Shown here in pieces: positions 37,131 to 51,100 of a stretch of 64,000 bases of DNA. The stretch is from contig NW_026870888.1 of the NCBI RefSeq assembly GCF_033118175.1, positions 2,294,001-2,358,000 of the forward strand. The letters run 5' to 3'. Within the stretch, counting starts at the first letter, position 1, and each line of letters begins with the position of its first letter. Source of the stretch: Dama dama (Eukaryota; Chordata; Mammalia; Artiodactyla; Cervidae). The notes beneath the pieces are model-generated. The model searched no databases. It saw only the letters and a list, made by a program, of their open reading frames with translations, and was not told the DNA's origin. Both the position numbers and the translations under genes were made by a program.

Positions 37131-40100
37131 AAGAGGAGGCTTCTCTCTGCTACAGGTATGTGAGAGGGACCCTGAGATTGTGGCCTCAAGTGGAATGGAC
37201 ACCGAGATGCTCTGACTCGAAGGAAGGCCGGATATCCTTGCAGTGAATTGAATGCAGGCTCGTCTTGCATCTCCCACGGCGAAGGGATGTCTGAATCCCC
37301 TGTGGAGCCCACAGAGAAAGACCTAGTTTTCCACCTCATCGTGACCGGAGGCCTCACGTCCTTTGAAAACTCGAGAGGTCCGCGGAGATCAATGCTTCCA
37401 AAGGAGACGATGCCTGACTCCTCTTGAAAATGGATAGGAGTCCCAGGATCCCTGTGGCACGTGGAAAGGGACCCTGGGTCTCCCGCCTCACGTGGAGACG
37501 CGTCCCAATGGCCATGCCAAGACATGAGGAGAATCCCGAGGTGTCCCTCGCCCCTGGCAGGAGTCCTGACATCGCTGAACCAACACGTGTCTGAAAGGGC
37601 CCTCCCCGTCGTAATTCCAGAATATACCCCAGGGTCCGGCCGGAACTCGAGAAAAACCATGAGACTTCCCCCTCGCCGCGAGATGAGGCCCGATTCCCCT
37701 GCACTGCGTGCAGACCAATTCCGTGTTCCACATCAAACAGGAAAGGAGCCTTGATTTCCTTGATGGCACTCCAGAGAACACCCAAGATCACTGTCTCATG
37801 TCTAGAGGGATACTGAGGTCACTCTAACAACACGAAAGGGCTCCGTGGACACCAAATCAACTCGAGATGAGAGCTTCTTCCCTGGCTTCGACTCAAGAGG
37901 AATACCCACTTTCCACAAGCACCTCAAGAGGAGGCTTCTCTCAGCTACAGGTATGTGAGAGGGACCCTGAGTTTGTGGCCTCAAGTGGAATGGACACCGA
38001 GATGCTCTGACTCGAAGGAAGGCCGGATATCCCTGCAATGAATTGAATGCAGGCCTCTTTTGCATCTCCCACGAAGAAGGGATGTCTGAATCCCCTGTGG
38101 AGACCACAGAGAAAGACCTAGTTCTCCGCCTCTTCGCGATCGGAGGCCTCACGTCCTTTGAAAACTCACGAGGTCCGCGGAGATCAATTCTTCCAAAGGA
38201 GACGATGCCTGACTCCTCTTGAAAATGGATAGGAGTCCCAGGATCCCTGTGGCACGTGGAAAGGGACCCTGGGTCTCCCGCCTCACGTGGAGACGCGTCC
38301 CAATGGCCATGCCAAGACACGAGGAGAATCCCGAAGTGTCCCTCGCACCTAGGCAGGAGTCCTGACGTCGCTGAACAAACACGTGTCTGGAAGGGCCCTC
38401 CCCGTCGTAACTTGAGGATATACCCCAGGTTCCGGCCGCAACTCGAGAAAAACCATGAGACTTCCCCCTCGTCGCGAGATGAGGCCCGATTCCCCTGCAC
38501 TGCGTGCAGAGCAATTCCGTGTTCCAAATCAAACATGAAAGGAGTCTTGATTTCTTTGATGGCACTCCAGAGAAAACCCAAGATCACTGTCTCAAGTCTA
38601 GAGGGATACTGAGGTCACGGTAGCAACAGGAAAGGGCTCCGTGGACCCCAAATCAACTCGAGATGCGAGCTTCGTCCCTGGCTTCGACTCAAGAGGAATA
38701 CCCACTTTCCACAAGCACCTCAAGAGGAGGCTTCTCTCAGCTACAGGTATGTGAGAGGGACCCTGAGTTTGTGGCCTCAAGTGTAATGGACACCGGGATG
38801 CTCTGACTCGAAGGAAGGCTGGATATCCTTGCAGTGAATTGAATGCAGGCTCGTCTTGCATCTCCCACGACGAAGGGATGTCTGAATCCCCTGTGGAGCC
38901 CACAGAGAAAGACCTAGTTCTCCACCTCATCGCGACCGGAGGCCTCACGTCCTTTGAAAACTCGAGAGATTCGCGGAGATCAATGCTTCCAAAGGAGACG
39001 ATGCCTGACTCCTCTTGAAAATGGATAGGAGTCCCAGGATCCCTGTGGCACGTGGAAAGGGACCCTGGGTCTCCCGCCTCACGTGGAGACGCGTCCCAAT
39101 GGCCATGCCAAGACACGAGGAGAATCCCGAGGTGTCCCTCGCCCCTGGCAGGAGTCCTGACGTCGCTGAACGAACACGTGTCTGGAAGGGCCCTCCCCGT
39201 CGTAACTCCAAAATATACCCCAGGTTCAGGCCGGAACTCGAGAAAAACCATGAGACTTCCCCCTCGCCGCGAGATGAGGCCCGATTCCCCTGCACTGCGT
39301 GCAGAGCAATTCCGTGTTCCACATCAAACATGAAAGGAGCCTTGATTTCCTTGATGGCACTCCAGAGAACACCCAAGATCACTGTCTGAAGTCTAGACGG
39401 ATCCTGAGGTCACTGTAGCAACACGAAAGGGCTCCCTGGACCCCAAATCAACTCGAGATGAGAGCTTCGTCCCTGGCTTCGACTCAAGAGGAATACCCAC
39501 TTTCCACAAGCACCTCAAGAGGAGGCTTCTCTCAGCTACAGGTATGTAAGAGGGACCCTGAGTTTGTGGCTTCAAGTGGAATGGACACCGAGATGCTCTG
39601 ACTCGAAGGAAGGCCGGATATCCCGGCAGTGAATTGAATGCAAGCTCGTCTTGCATCTCCCACGACGAAGGGATGTCTAAATCCCCTGTGGAGATCACAG
39701 AGAAAGACCTAGTTCTCCGCCTCATCGCGACCGGAGGCCTCACGTCCTTTGAAAACTCGAGAGTTCCGCGGAGATCAATGCTTCCAAAGGAGACGATGCC
39801 TGACTCCTCTAGAAAATGGATAGGAGTCCCAGGACACCTGTGGCACGTGGAAAGGGACCCTGGGTCTCCCGCCTCACGTGGAGACGCGTCCCAATGGCCA
39901 TGCCAAGACTCGAGGAGAATCCCGAGGTGTCCCTCGCACCTCGACAGGAGTCCTGACGTCGCTGAACAAACACGTGTCTGGAAGGGCACTCCCCGTCGTA
40001 ACTCGAGAATATATCCCAGGTTCCGGCCGCAACTCGAGAAAAACCATGAGACTTCCCCCTCGCCGCGAGATGAGGCCCGATTCCCCTGCACTGCATGCAG

Positions 40101-40982
40101 AGCAATTCCGTGTTCCACATCAAACATGAAAGGAGAATTGATTTCCTTGATGGCACTCCAGAGAACACTCAAGATCACTGTCTGAAGTCTATAGGGATCC
40201 TGAGGTCACTGTAGCAACACGAAAGGGCTCCATGGACCCCAAATCAACTCGAGATGAGAGCTTCGTCGTGGCTTCGACTCAAGAGGAATACCCACGTTCC
40301 AGAATCACCTCAAGAGGAGGCTACTCTCAGCTACAGGTATGTGAGAGGGACCCTGAGTTTGTGGCCTGAAGTGGAAAACACACCGAGATACTCTGACTTG
40401 GAGGAAGGCCGGATATCCCTGCAGTGAATTGAATGCAGGCTCGTCTTGCATCTCCCACGACGAAGGGATGTCTGAATCCCCTGTGGAGACCACAGAGAAA
40501 GACCTAGTTCTCCGCCTCATCGCGACCGGAGGCCTCACATCCTTTGAAAACTCGAGAGGTCCGCGGAGATCAATGCTTCCAAAGGAGACGATGCCTGACT
40601 ACTCTTGAAAATGGATAGGAGTCCCAGGATCCCTGTGGCACGTGGAAAGGAACCCTGGGTCTCCCGCCTCACGTGGAGACGCGTCCCAATTGCCATGCCA
40701 AGACTCGAGGAGAATCCCGAGGTGTCCCTCGTACCTAGGCAGGAGTCCTGACGTCCCTGAACAAACACGTGTCTGGAAGGGCCCTCACCGTCGTAACTCG
40801 AGAATATACCGCAGGTTCCGCCCGAAACGCGAGAAAAACCATGAGACTTCCCCCTCGCCACGAGATGAGGCCCGATTCCCCTGCACTGCGTGCAGAGCAA
40901 TTCCGTGTTCCACATCAAACATGAAAGGAGCCTTGATTTCCTTGATGGCACTCCAGAGAACACCCAAGATCACTGTCTCAAG

Positions 40983-43900
40983 TCTAGAGGGATCCTGAGG
41001 TCACTGTAGCAACACGAAAGGGCTCCGTGGACTCCAAATCAACTCGAGATGAGAGCTCCGTCCCTGGCTTCGACTCAAGAGGAATACCCACTTTCCACAA
41101 GCACCTCAAGAGGAGGCTTCTCTCAGCTTCAGGTATGTGAGAGGGACCCTGAGTTTGTTTCCTCAAGTGGAATGGACACCGAGATGCTCTGACTCGAAGG
41201 AAGGCCGAATATCCCGGCAGTGAATTGAATGCAGGCTCGTCTTGCATCTCCCACGACGAAGGGATGTCTGAATCCCCTGTGGAGACCACAGAGAAAAACC
41301 TAGTTCTCCGCCTCATCGCGACCGGAGCCCTCACGTCCATTAAAAACTCTAGAGGTCCGCGGAGATCAAGGCTTACAAAGAGACAATGCCTGACTCCTCT
41401 TGAAAATGGATAGGAGATCCAGGATCCCTGTGGCACGTGGAAGGGGACTCTGGGTTTCCCGCCTCACGTGGAGACGCGTCCCAATGGCCATGCCAAGACT
41501 CGAGGAGAATCCCGAGGTGTCCCTCGCATCTCAGCAGGAGTCCTGACGTCACTGAACAAAGAAGTGTCTGGAAGGGCCCTCCCCGTCGTAAATCGAGATA
41601 TACCCCAGGTTCCGGCCGCAACTCGAGAAAAACCATGAGACTTCCCCCTCGCCGCGAGATGAGGCCCGATTCCCCTGCACTGCGTGCAGAGCAATTCCGT
41701 TTTCCACATCAAACATGAAAGGAGCCTTGATTTCCTTGATGGCACTCCAGAGAACACCCAAGATCACTGTCTCAAGTCTAGAGGGATCCTGAGGTCACTG
41801 TAGCAACAAGAAAGGGTTCCGTGGACCCCAAATTAACTCGAGATGAGAGCTTAGTCCCTGGCTTCGACTCAAGAGGAATACCCACTTTCCACAAGCACCT
41901 CAAGAGGTGGCTTCACTCAGCTACAGGTATGTGAGAGGGACCCTGACTTTGTGGCCTCAAGTGGAATGGACACCGAGATGCTCTGACTCGAAGGAAGGCC
42001 GGATATCCCTGCAGTGAATTGAATGCAGGCCTCTTTTGCATCTCCCACGACGAAGGGATGTCTGAATCCCCTGTGGAGACCACAGAGAAAGACCTAGTTC
42101 TCCGCCTCATCGCGACCGGAGGCCTCACGTCCTTTGAAAACTCGAGAGGTCCGCGGAGATCAATGCTTCCAAAGGAGACGATGCCTGACTCCTCTTGAAA
42201 ATGGATAGGAGTCCCAGGATCCCTTTGGCACGTGGAAAGGGACGCTGGGTCTCCCGCCTCACGTGGAGACGCGTCCCAGTGGCCATGGCAAGACTCGAGG
42301 AGAATCCCGAGGTGTCGCTCGCACCTAGGCAGGAGTCCTGACGTCGCTGAACAAACACGTGTCTCGAAGGGCCCTCCCCAACCTAACTCGAGAATATACC
42401 CCAGGTTCCGGCCGCAACTCGAGAAAAACCATGAGACTTCCCCCTGGCCGCGAGATGAGGCCCGATTCCCCTGCACTGCGTGCAGAGCAATTCCGTGTTC
42501 CACATCAAACTTCAAAGGAGCCTTGATTTCCTTGATGGCACTGCAGAGAACACCCAAGATCACTGTCTCAAGTCTAGAGGGATCCTGAGGTCACTGTAGC
42601 AACACAAAAGTGGTCCGTGGACCCAAAATCAACTCGAGATGAGAGCTTCGTCTCTGGCTTCGACTCCAGAGGAATACCCACTTTCCACAAGCACCTCCAG
42701 AGGAGGCTTCTCTCAGCTAGAGGTATGTGAGAGGGACCCTGAGTTTGTTGCCTCAAGTGGAATCGACACCGAGATGCTCTGACTCGAAGAAAGGCTGGAT
42801 ATTCCTGCAGTGAATAGAATGCAGGCTCGTCTTGCATCTCCCAAGGTGAAGGGATGTCTGAATACCCTGTGGAGACCACAGAGAAAGACCTAGTTTTCCG
42901 CCTCATCGCGAACAGAGGCCTCACATTATTGAAAACTCGAGAGGTCCGCGGAGATCAATGCTTCCAAAGGAGACGATGCCTGACTCCTCTTGAAAATGGA
43001 TAGGAGTCCCAGGATCCCTTTGGCACGTGGAAAGGGACCCTGGGTCTCCCGCCTCACGTGGAGACACGTACCAATTGCCATTCCAAGACTCGAGGAGAAT
43101 CCCGAGGTGTCCCTCGCACCTAGGCAGGAGTCCTGACGTCGCTGAACAAACCCGTGTCTGGAAGGTCCCTCCCCATCGTAACTCGAGAATATACCCCATG
43201 TTCCGGCCGCAACTCGAGAAAAACCATGAGACTTCCCCCTCGCCGCGAGATGAGGCCTGACGCCCCTGCACTGCGTGTAGAGCAATTCCGTGTTCCACAT
43301 CAAACGTGAAAGGAGCCTTGATTTCCTTGCTGGCACTCCAGAGAAAACCCAAGATCACTGTCTCAAGTCTAGAGGGATCCTGAGGTCACTGTAGCAAAAA
43401 GAAAAGGCTCCGTGGACCACAAATCAACTCAAGATGAGACCTTAGTCCTTGTCTTCGACTCAAGAGGAATATCAACTTTCCACAAGCACCTCAAGAGAAG
43501 GCTTCTCTCAGCTACAGGTATGTGAGAGGGACCCTGAGTTTGTGGCCTCAAGTGGAATGGACACCGAGATGCTCTGACTCGAAGGAAGGCCGGATATCCT
43601 GGCAGTGAATTGAATGCAGGTTCGTCTTGCATCTCCCATGAAGAAGGGGTGTCTGAATCCCCTGTGGAGACCACAGAGAAAGACCTAGTTCTCCGCCTCA
43701 TCGCGACCGGAGGCCTCACGTCCTTTGAAAACTCGAGAGGTCAGCGGAGATCAGTGCTTCCAAAGGAGACGATGCCTGACTCCTCTTGAAAATGGATAGG
43801 AGTCCCAGGATCCCTGTGGCACGTGGAAAGGGACCCTGGGTCTCCCGCCTCACGTGGAGACGCGTCCCAATGGCCATGCCAAGACTCGAGGAGAATCCCG

Positions 43901-46720
43901 AGATGTCCCTCACACCTAGGCAGGAGTCCTGACGGCTCTGAACAAACACGTGTCTGGAAGGGCCCTCCCCGTCGTAACTCGAGAATATACCCCAGGTTCC
44001 GGCCGCAAGTCGAGATAAACCATGAGACTTCCCCCTCGCCACGAGATGAGGCCCGATTCCCCTGCACTGCGTGCAGAGCTATTCCGTGTACCACATCAAA
44101 CCTGAAAGGAGCCTTGATTTCCTTGATGGCACTCCAGAGAACACCCAAAATCACTGTCTCAAGTCTAGAGGGATCCTGAGGTCACTGTAGCAACACGAAA
44201 GGGCTCCGTGGACTCCAAATCAACTCGAGATGAGAGCTCCGTCCCTGGCTTCGACTCAAGAGGAATACCCACTTTCCACAAGCACCTCAAGAGGAGGCTT
44301 CTCTCAGCTTCAGGTATGTGAGAGGGACCCTGAGTTTGTTTCCTCAAGTGGAATGGACACCGAGATGCTCTGACTCGAAGGAAGGCCGAATATCCCGGCA
44401 GTGAATTGAATGCAGGCTCGTCTTGCATCTCCCACGACGAAGGGATGTCTGAATCCCCTGTGGAGACCACAGAGAAAAACCTAGTTCTCCGCCTCATCGC
44501 GACCGGAGCCCTCACGTCCATTAAAAACTCTAGAGGTCCGCGGAGATCAAGGCTTACAAAGAGACAATGCCTGACTCCTCTTGAAAATGGATAGGAGATC
44601 CAGGATCCCTGTGGCACGTGGAAGGGGACTCTGGGTTTCCCGCCTCACGTGGAGACGCGTCCCAATGGCCATGCCAAGACTCGAGGAGAATCCCGAGGTG
44701 TCCCTCGCATCTCAGCAGGAGTCCTGACGTCACTGAACAAAGAAGTGTCTGGAAGGGCCCTCCCCGTCGTAAATCGAGATATACCCCAGGTTCCGGCCGC
44801 AACTCGAGAAAAACCATGAGACTTCCCCCTCGCCGCGAGATGAGGCCCGATTCCCCTGCACTGCGTGCAGAGCAATTCCGTTTTCCACATCAAACATGAA
44901 AGGAGCCTTGATTTCCTTGATGGCACTCCAGAGAACACCCAAGATCACTGTCTCAAGTCTCGAGGGATCCTGAGGTCACTGTAGCAACAAGAAAGGGTTC
45001 CGTGGACCCCAAATTAACTCGAGATGAGAGCTTAGTCCCTGGCTTCGACTCAAGAGGAATACCCACTTTCCACAAGCACCTCAAGAGGTGGCTTCACTCA
45101 GCTACAGGTATGTGAGAGGGACCCTGAGTTTGTGGCCTCAAGTGGAATGGACACCGAGATGCTCTGACTCGAAGGAAGGCCGGATATCCCTGCAGTGAAT
45201 TGAATGCAGGCCTCTTTTGCATCTCCCACGACGAAGGGATGTCTGAATCCCCTGTGGAGACCACAGAGAAAGACCTAGTTCTCCGCCTCATCGCGACCGG
45301 AGGCCTCACGTCCTTTGAAAACTCGAGAGGTCCGCGGAGATCAATGCTTCCAAAGGAGACGATGCCTGACTCCTCTTGAAAATGGATAGGAGTCCCAGGA
45401 TCCCTTTGGCACGTGGAAAGGGACCCTGGGTCTCCCGCCTCACGTGGAGACGCGTCCCAGTGGCCATGGCAAGACTCGAGGAGAATCCCGAGGGGTCGCT
45501 CGCACCTAGGCAGGAGTCCTGACGTCGCTGAACAAACACGTGTCTCGAAGGGCCCTCCCCAACCTAACTCGAGAATATACCCCAGGTTCCGGCCGCAACT
45601 CGAAAAAACCATGAGACTTCCCCCTGGCCGCGAGATGAGGCCCGATTCCCCTGCACTGCGTGCAGAGCAATTCCGTGTTCCACATCAAACTTCAAAGGAG
45701 CCTTGATTTCCTTGATGGCACTGCAGAGAACACCCAAGATCACTGTCTCAAGTCTAGAGGGATCCTGAGGTCACTGTAGCAACACAAAAGTGGTCCGTGG
45801 ACCCAAAATCAACTCGAGATGAGAGCTTCGTCCCTGGCTTCGACTCCAGAGGAATACCCACTTTCCACAAGCACCTCCAGAGGAGGCTTCTCTCAGCTAG
45901 AGGTATGTGAGAGGGACCCTGAGTTTGTTGCCTCAAGTGGAATCGACACCGAGATGCTCTGACTCGAAGAAAGGCTGGATATTCCTGCAGTGAATAGAAT
46001 GCAGGCTCGTCTTGCATCTCCCAAGGTGAAGGGATGTCTGAATACCCTGTGGAGACCACAGAGAAAGACCTAGTTTTCCGCCTCATCGCGAACAGAGGCC
46101 TCACATTATTGAAAACTCGAGAGGTCCGCGGAGATCAATGCTTCCAAAGGAGACGATGCCTGACTCCTCTTGAAAATGGATAGGAGTCCCAGGATCCCTT
46201 TGGCACGTGGAAAGGGACCCTGGGTCTCCCGCCTCACGTGGAGACACGTACCAATTGCCATGCCAAGACTCGAGGAGAATCCCGAGGTGTCCCTCGCACC
46301 TAGGCAGGAGTCCTGACGTCGCTGAACAAACCCGTGTCTGGAAGGTCCCTCCCCATCGTAACTCGAGAATATACCCCATGTTCCGGCCGCAACTCGAGAA
46401 AAACCATGAGACTTCCCCCTCGCCGCGAGATGAGGCCCGACGCCCCTGCACTGCGTGTAGAGCAATTCCGTGTTCCACATCAAACGTGAAAGGAGCCTTG
46501 ATTTCCTTGCTGGCACTCCAGAGAAAACCCAAGATCACTGTCTCAAGTCTAGAGGGATCCTGAGGTCACTGTAGCAAAAAGAAAAGGCTCCGTGGACCAC
46601 AAATCAACTCGAGATGAGACCTTAGTCCTTGTCTTCGACTCAAGAGGAATATCAACTTTCCACAAGCACCTCAAGAGAAGGCTTCTCTCAGCTACAGGTA
46701 TGTGAGAGGGACCCTGAATT
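40983..46720. repeat. Tetramer-spaced duplication (period 3,180-3,181 bp)
   Basis: From about 40,983 to about 43,540 the sequence recurs at 44,164 to about 46,720. Shared private states include GTTTCCTCAAG near 41,157 and 44,338, CATTAAAAAC near 41,338 and 44,519, the gap AATCGAGATATACC near 41,592 and 44,773, and CCCAACCTAACTCG near 42,378 and 45,558. The match fades between about 43,540 and 43,600, inside the monomer at 43368 (its partner is at 46548). One base was lost in the second copy near 45,602 (CGAAAAAACC versus CGAGAAAAACC), so the offset drops from 3,181 to 3,180. Confidence 0.8.
42573..43580. repeat. Hybrid B-to-A-to-B monomers
   Basis: The monomer at 42573 starts with B states (CTTCGTCTC, ATACCCACTT). 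It turns A-like by about 42,840 (CCCAAGGTG, then CCAATTGCC near 43,070 and GAAAACCC near 43,343). The next monomer starts A (CTTAGTCCTTG, ATATCAACTT) and returns to B by about 43,580 (CGAAGGAAGG, then CCAATGGCC near 43,868). An A segment of roughly 0.75 kb, close to one monomer but out of phase with it, is thus embedded in B. Gene conversion would produce this. Confidence 0.6.
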
Positions 46721-48143
46721 TGTGGCCTCAAGTGGAATGGACACCGAGATGCTCTGACTCGAAGGAAGGCCGGATATCCCAACAGTGAATTGAATGCAGG
46801 CTCGTCTTGCATCTCCCAAGACGAAGGGAGGTCTCAATCTCCTGGGGAGACAACAGAGAAAGACCTAGTTCTCTGCATCATCTCGACCTGAGGCCTCACA
46901 TCCTTTGAAAACTCGAGTGGTCGGCGGAGATCAATCCTTCCAAAGGAGACGATGCCTGACTCCTCTTGAAAATGGATAGGAGTCCCAGGATCCTTGTGGC
47001 ACGTCGAAAGGGACCCTGGGTTTCCCGCCTCACGTGGAGACGCGTCCCAATTTCCATGCCAAGACTCGACGATAATCCCGAGGTGTCCCTCGCACCTAGG
47101 CAGGAGTCCTGACGTCGCTGAACAAACACGTGTCTGGAAGGGCCCTCCCCGTCGTAACTCGAGAATATACCCCAGGTTTCGGCCGCAAGTCGAGAAAAAC
47201 AGTGAGACTTCCCCCTCGCTGCGAGATGAGGCCCGATCCCCTGTACTGCGTGCAGAGCAATTCCGTGTTCCACATCAAACTTGAAAGGAGCCTTGATTCC
47301 CTTGATGGCACTCCTGACGAAACCCAAGATCACTTTCTCAAGTCTAGAGGGATCCTGAGGTCACTGGAGCAACACGAAAGGCCTCCGTGGACCCCAAATC
47401 AACTCGAGATGAGAGCTTAGTCCCTGGCTTGGACTCAAGAGGAATACCAACTTTCCACAAGCACCTCAAGAGGAGGCTTCTCTCAGCTACAGGTATGTGA
47501 GAGGGACCCTGAGTTTGTGGCCTCAAGTGGAATGGACACGGTGATGCTCTGACTCGAAGTAAGTCCCGATATACCTGCAGTGAATTGAATGCAGGCTCGT
47601 CTTGCATCTCCCAAGACGAAGGGATGTCTGAATCCACAGAGACCACAGAGACCACAGAGTAAGACATAGATCTCCGCCTCATCGCAACCGGAGGCCTGGC
47701 ATCCTTTGAAAACTCGAGAGGTCCACGGAGATCAATGCTTCGAAAGGAGACGATGCCTGACTCCTCTTTAAATGGATAGGAGTCCCAGGATCCCTGTAGC
47801 ACGTGGAAAGGGACCCTGGGTCTCCCGCCTCACGTGGAGACGCGTCCCAATTGCCATGCCAAGACTCGAAGAGAATCCCGAGGTGTCCCTCGCATCTAGG
47901 CAGGAGTCCTGACGTCACTGAACAAACACTTGTCTGGAACTGCCCTCCCCGTCGTAAATCGAGAATATACCCCAGGTTCCGGCCCCAACTCGATAAGAAC
48001 CATGAGACTTCCCCCTCGCCGTGAGATGAGGCCCGATTCCCCTGCACTACATGCAGAGCAATTCCGTGTTCCACATCAAACGTGAAAGGAGCCTTGATTT
48101 CCTTGATGGCACTCCAGAGAAAACCCAAGATCACGGTCTCAAG
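46548..48143. repeat. Subfamily A-like pair (copied again at 52,122-53,717)
   Basis: Two consecutive monomers carry A states (CTTAGTCC, CCAACTTTCC or ATCAACTTTCC, CCCAAGACG, GAAAACCC). The second also carries CGAAGTAAGTCC and CCAATTGCC. They also have many private changes, such as CCAATTTCCATG with CGACGATAATCC near 47,047 and GGCCTGGCATCC near 47,692. They are therefore older and more diverged than the B copies around them. Their presence twice, 5,574 bp apart, comes from the heptamer-spaced duplication rather than from independent A insertions. Confidence 0.7.
47634..47659. repeat. Local 9-bp expansion (CACAGAGAC repeated)
   Basis: Where other monomers read CCTGTGGAGACCACAGAG, this one reads CACAGAGAC units in tandem. 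That is slippage within a motif already containing ACCACAGAG. It explains why this monomer is 801 bp rather than 795-796. An identical expansion lies at 53,208-53,233 in the copy 5,574 bp away, so the expansion predates the heptamer-spaced duplication. Confidence 0.8.
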
Positions 48144-51100
48144 TCTAGAGGGATCCTGAGGTCACTGTAGCAACACGAAAGGGCTCCATGGACCCCAAAT
48201 CAACTCGAGATGAGAGCTTCGTCCCTGGCTTCGACTCAAGAGGAATACCCACTTTCCACAAGCACCTCAAGAGGAGGCTTCTCTCAGCTACAGGTATGTG
48301 AGAGGGACCCTGAGTTTGTGGCCTCAAGTGGAATGGACACCGAGATTCTCTGACTCGAAGGAAGGCCGGATATCCCTGCAGTGTATTGAATGCAGGCTCG
48401 TCTTGCATCTCCCACGACGAAGGGATGTCTGAATCCCCTGTGGAGACCACAGAGAAACACCTAGTTCTCCGCCTCATCGCGACCGGAGGCCTCACGTCCT
48501 TTGAAAATTCGAGAGGTCCGCGGAGATCAATGCTTCCAAAGGAGACGATGCCTGACTCCTCTTGAAAATGGATAGAAATCCCAGGATCCCTGTGGCACGT
48601 GGAAAGCGACCCTGGGTCTCCCGCCTCACGTGGAGACGCGTCCCAATGGCCATGCCAAGACTCGAGGAGAATCCCGAGGTGTCTCTCGCACCTAGCAGGA
48701 GTCCTGACGTCGCTGAACAAACACGTGTCTGGAAGGGCCCTGCCCGTCGTAACTCGAGAATATACCCCAGGTTCGGCCGCAACTCGAGAAAAAACATGAG
48801 ACTTCCCCCTCGCTGCGAGATGAGGCCCGATTCCCCTGCACTGCGTGCAGAGAGCAATTCCGTGTTCCACATCAAACATGAAAGGACCCTTGATTTCCTT
48901 AATGGCACTCCAGAGAACACCCAAGATCACTGTCTCAAGTCTAGAGGGATCCTGAGGTCACTGTAGCAACACGAAAGGGCTCCGTGAACCCCAAATCAAC
49001 TCGAGATGAGAGCTTCGTCCCTGGCTTCGACTCAAGAGGAATACCCACTTTCCACAAGCACCTCAAGAGGAGGCTTCTCTCAGCTACAGGTATGTGAGAG
49101 GGACCCTGAGTTTGTGGCCTCAAGTGAAATGGACACCGAGATGCTCTGACTCGAAGGAAGGCCGGATATCCCTGCAGTGAATTGAATGCAGGCTCGTCTT
49201 GCATCTCCCACGACGAAGGGATGTCTGAATCCCTTGTGGAGACCACAGAGAAAGACCTAGTTCTCCGCCTCATCGCGACCGGAGGCCTCACGTCCTTTGA
49301 AAACTCGAGAGGTCGGCGGAGATCAATGCTTCGAAAGGAGACGATGTCTGAGTCCTCTTGAAAATGGATAGGAGTCCCAGGATCCCTGTGGCACGTGGAA
49401 AGGGATCCTGGGTCTCCCGCCTCACGTGGAGACGCGTTCCAATTGCCATGCCAAGACTCGAGGAGAATCCCGACGTTTCCCTCGCACCTAGGCAGGAGTC
49501 CTGACGTCCCTGAACAAACAGGTGTGTGGAAGGGCCCTCCTCGTCGTATTTCGAGAATAAACCCCAGGTTCCGGCCGCAATTCGAGAAAAACCATGAGAC
49601 TTCCCCCTCGCCGCGAGATGAGGCCCGATTCCCCTGCACTGCGTGCAGAGCAATTCCGTGTTCCACATCAAACATGAAAGGAGCCTTGATTTCCCTGATG
49701 GCACTCCAGAGAACACCCAAGATCACAGTCTCAAGTCTAGAGGGATCCTGAGGTCACTGTAGCAACACGAAAGGGCTCCGTGGACCCCAAATCAACTCGA
49801 GATGAGAGCTTCGTCCCTGGCTTCGACTCAAGAGGAATACCCACTATCCACAAGCACCTCAAGAGGAGGCTTCTCTCAGCTACAGGTATGTGAGAGGGAC
49901 CCTGAGTTTGTGGCCTCAAGTGGAATGGACACCGAGATGCTCTGACTCGAAGGAAGGCCAGATATCCCTACAGTGAATTGAATGCAGGCTCGTCTTGCAT
50001 CTCCCACGACGAAGGGATGTCTGAATCCCCTGTGGAGACCACAGAGAAAGACCTAGTTCTCCGACTCATCGTGACCGGAGGCCTCACGTCCTTTGAAAAC
50101 TCGAGAAGTCCGCGGAGATCAATGCTTCCAAAGGAGACGATGCCTGACTCCTCTAGAAAATGAATAGGAGTTCCAGGATCCCTGTGGAACGTGGAAAGCG
50201 ACCCTGGGTCTCCCGCCTCACGTGGAGACGCGTCCCAATGGCCATGCCAAGACTCGAGGAGAATCCCGAGGTGTCCCTCGCACCTAGGCAGGAGTCCTGA
50301 CGTCGCTGAAGAAACACGTGTCTGGAAGGGCCCTCCCCGTCGTAACTCGAGAATATACCGCAGGTTCCGGCCCCTACTCGAGAAAAAACATGAGAATTCC
50401 CCCTCGCCGCGAGATGAGGCCCGATTCCCTGCACGGCATGCAGAGCAATTCCGTGTTCCACATCAAACATGAAAGGAGCCTTGATTTCCTTGATGGCACT
50501 CCAGAGAACACCCAAGATCACTGTCTCAAGTCTAGAGGGATCCTGAGGTCACTGTAGCAACAGGAAAGGGCTCCGTGGACCCCAAATCAACTCGAGATGA
50601 GAGCTTCGTCCCTGGCTTCGACTCAAGAGGAATACCCACTTTCCACAAGCACCTCAAGAGGAGGCTTCTCTCAGCTACAGGTATGTGAGAGGGACCCTGA
50701 GTTTGTGGCCTCAAGTGGAATGGACACCGAGATGCTCTGACTCGAAGGAAGGCCGGATATCCCTGCAGTGAATTGAATGCAGGCTCGTCTTGCATCTCCC
50801 ACGACGAAGGGATGTCTGAATCCCCTGTGGAGACCACAGAGAAAGACCTAGTTCTCCACCTCATCGCGACCGGAGGCCTCACGTCCTTTGAAAACTCGAG
50901 AGGTCCGCGGAGATCAATGCTTCCAAAGGAGACGATGCCTGAGTCCTCTTGAAAATGGATAGGAGTCCCAGGATCCCTGTGGCACGTGGAAAGCGACCCC
51001 GGGTCTCCCGCCTCACGTGGAGACCCGTCCCAATGGCTATGCCAAGACTCGAGGAGAATCCCGAGGTGTCCCTCGCACCTATGCAGGAGTCCTGACGTCG

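Larger units (their letters stand above)
7576..42690. repeat. Subfamily B block (homogenised central satellite)
   Basis: About 44 monomers carry the B states listed for the A block. Within B there is a further split by the sequence after TGAATTGAATGCAGG. Some read CTCGTCTTGC. Others read CCTCTTTTGC, often with CCCACGAAGAAGG, as at 14.2, 15.8, 21.3, 22.9, 24.5, 26.1, 26.9, 29.3, 31.7 and 38.0 kb. These sub-variants are interleaved rather than sorted. Repeated local duplication and conversion, rather than one amplification wave, best explains this. Confidence 0.7.
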
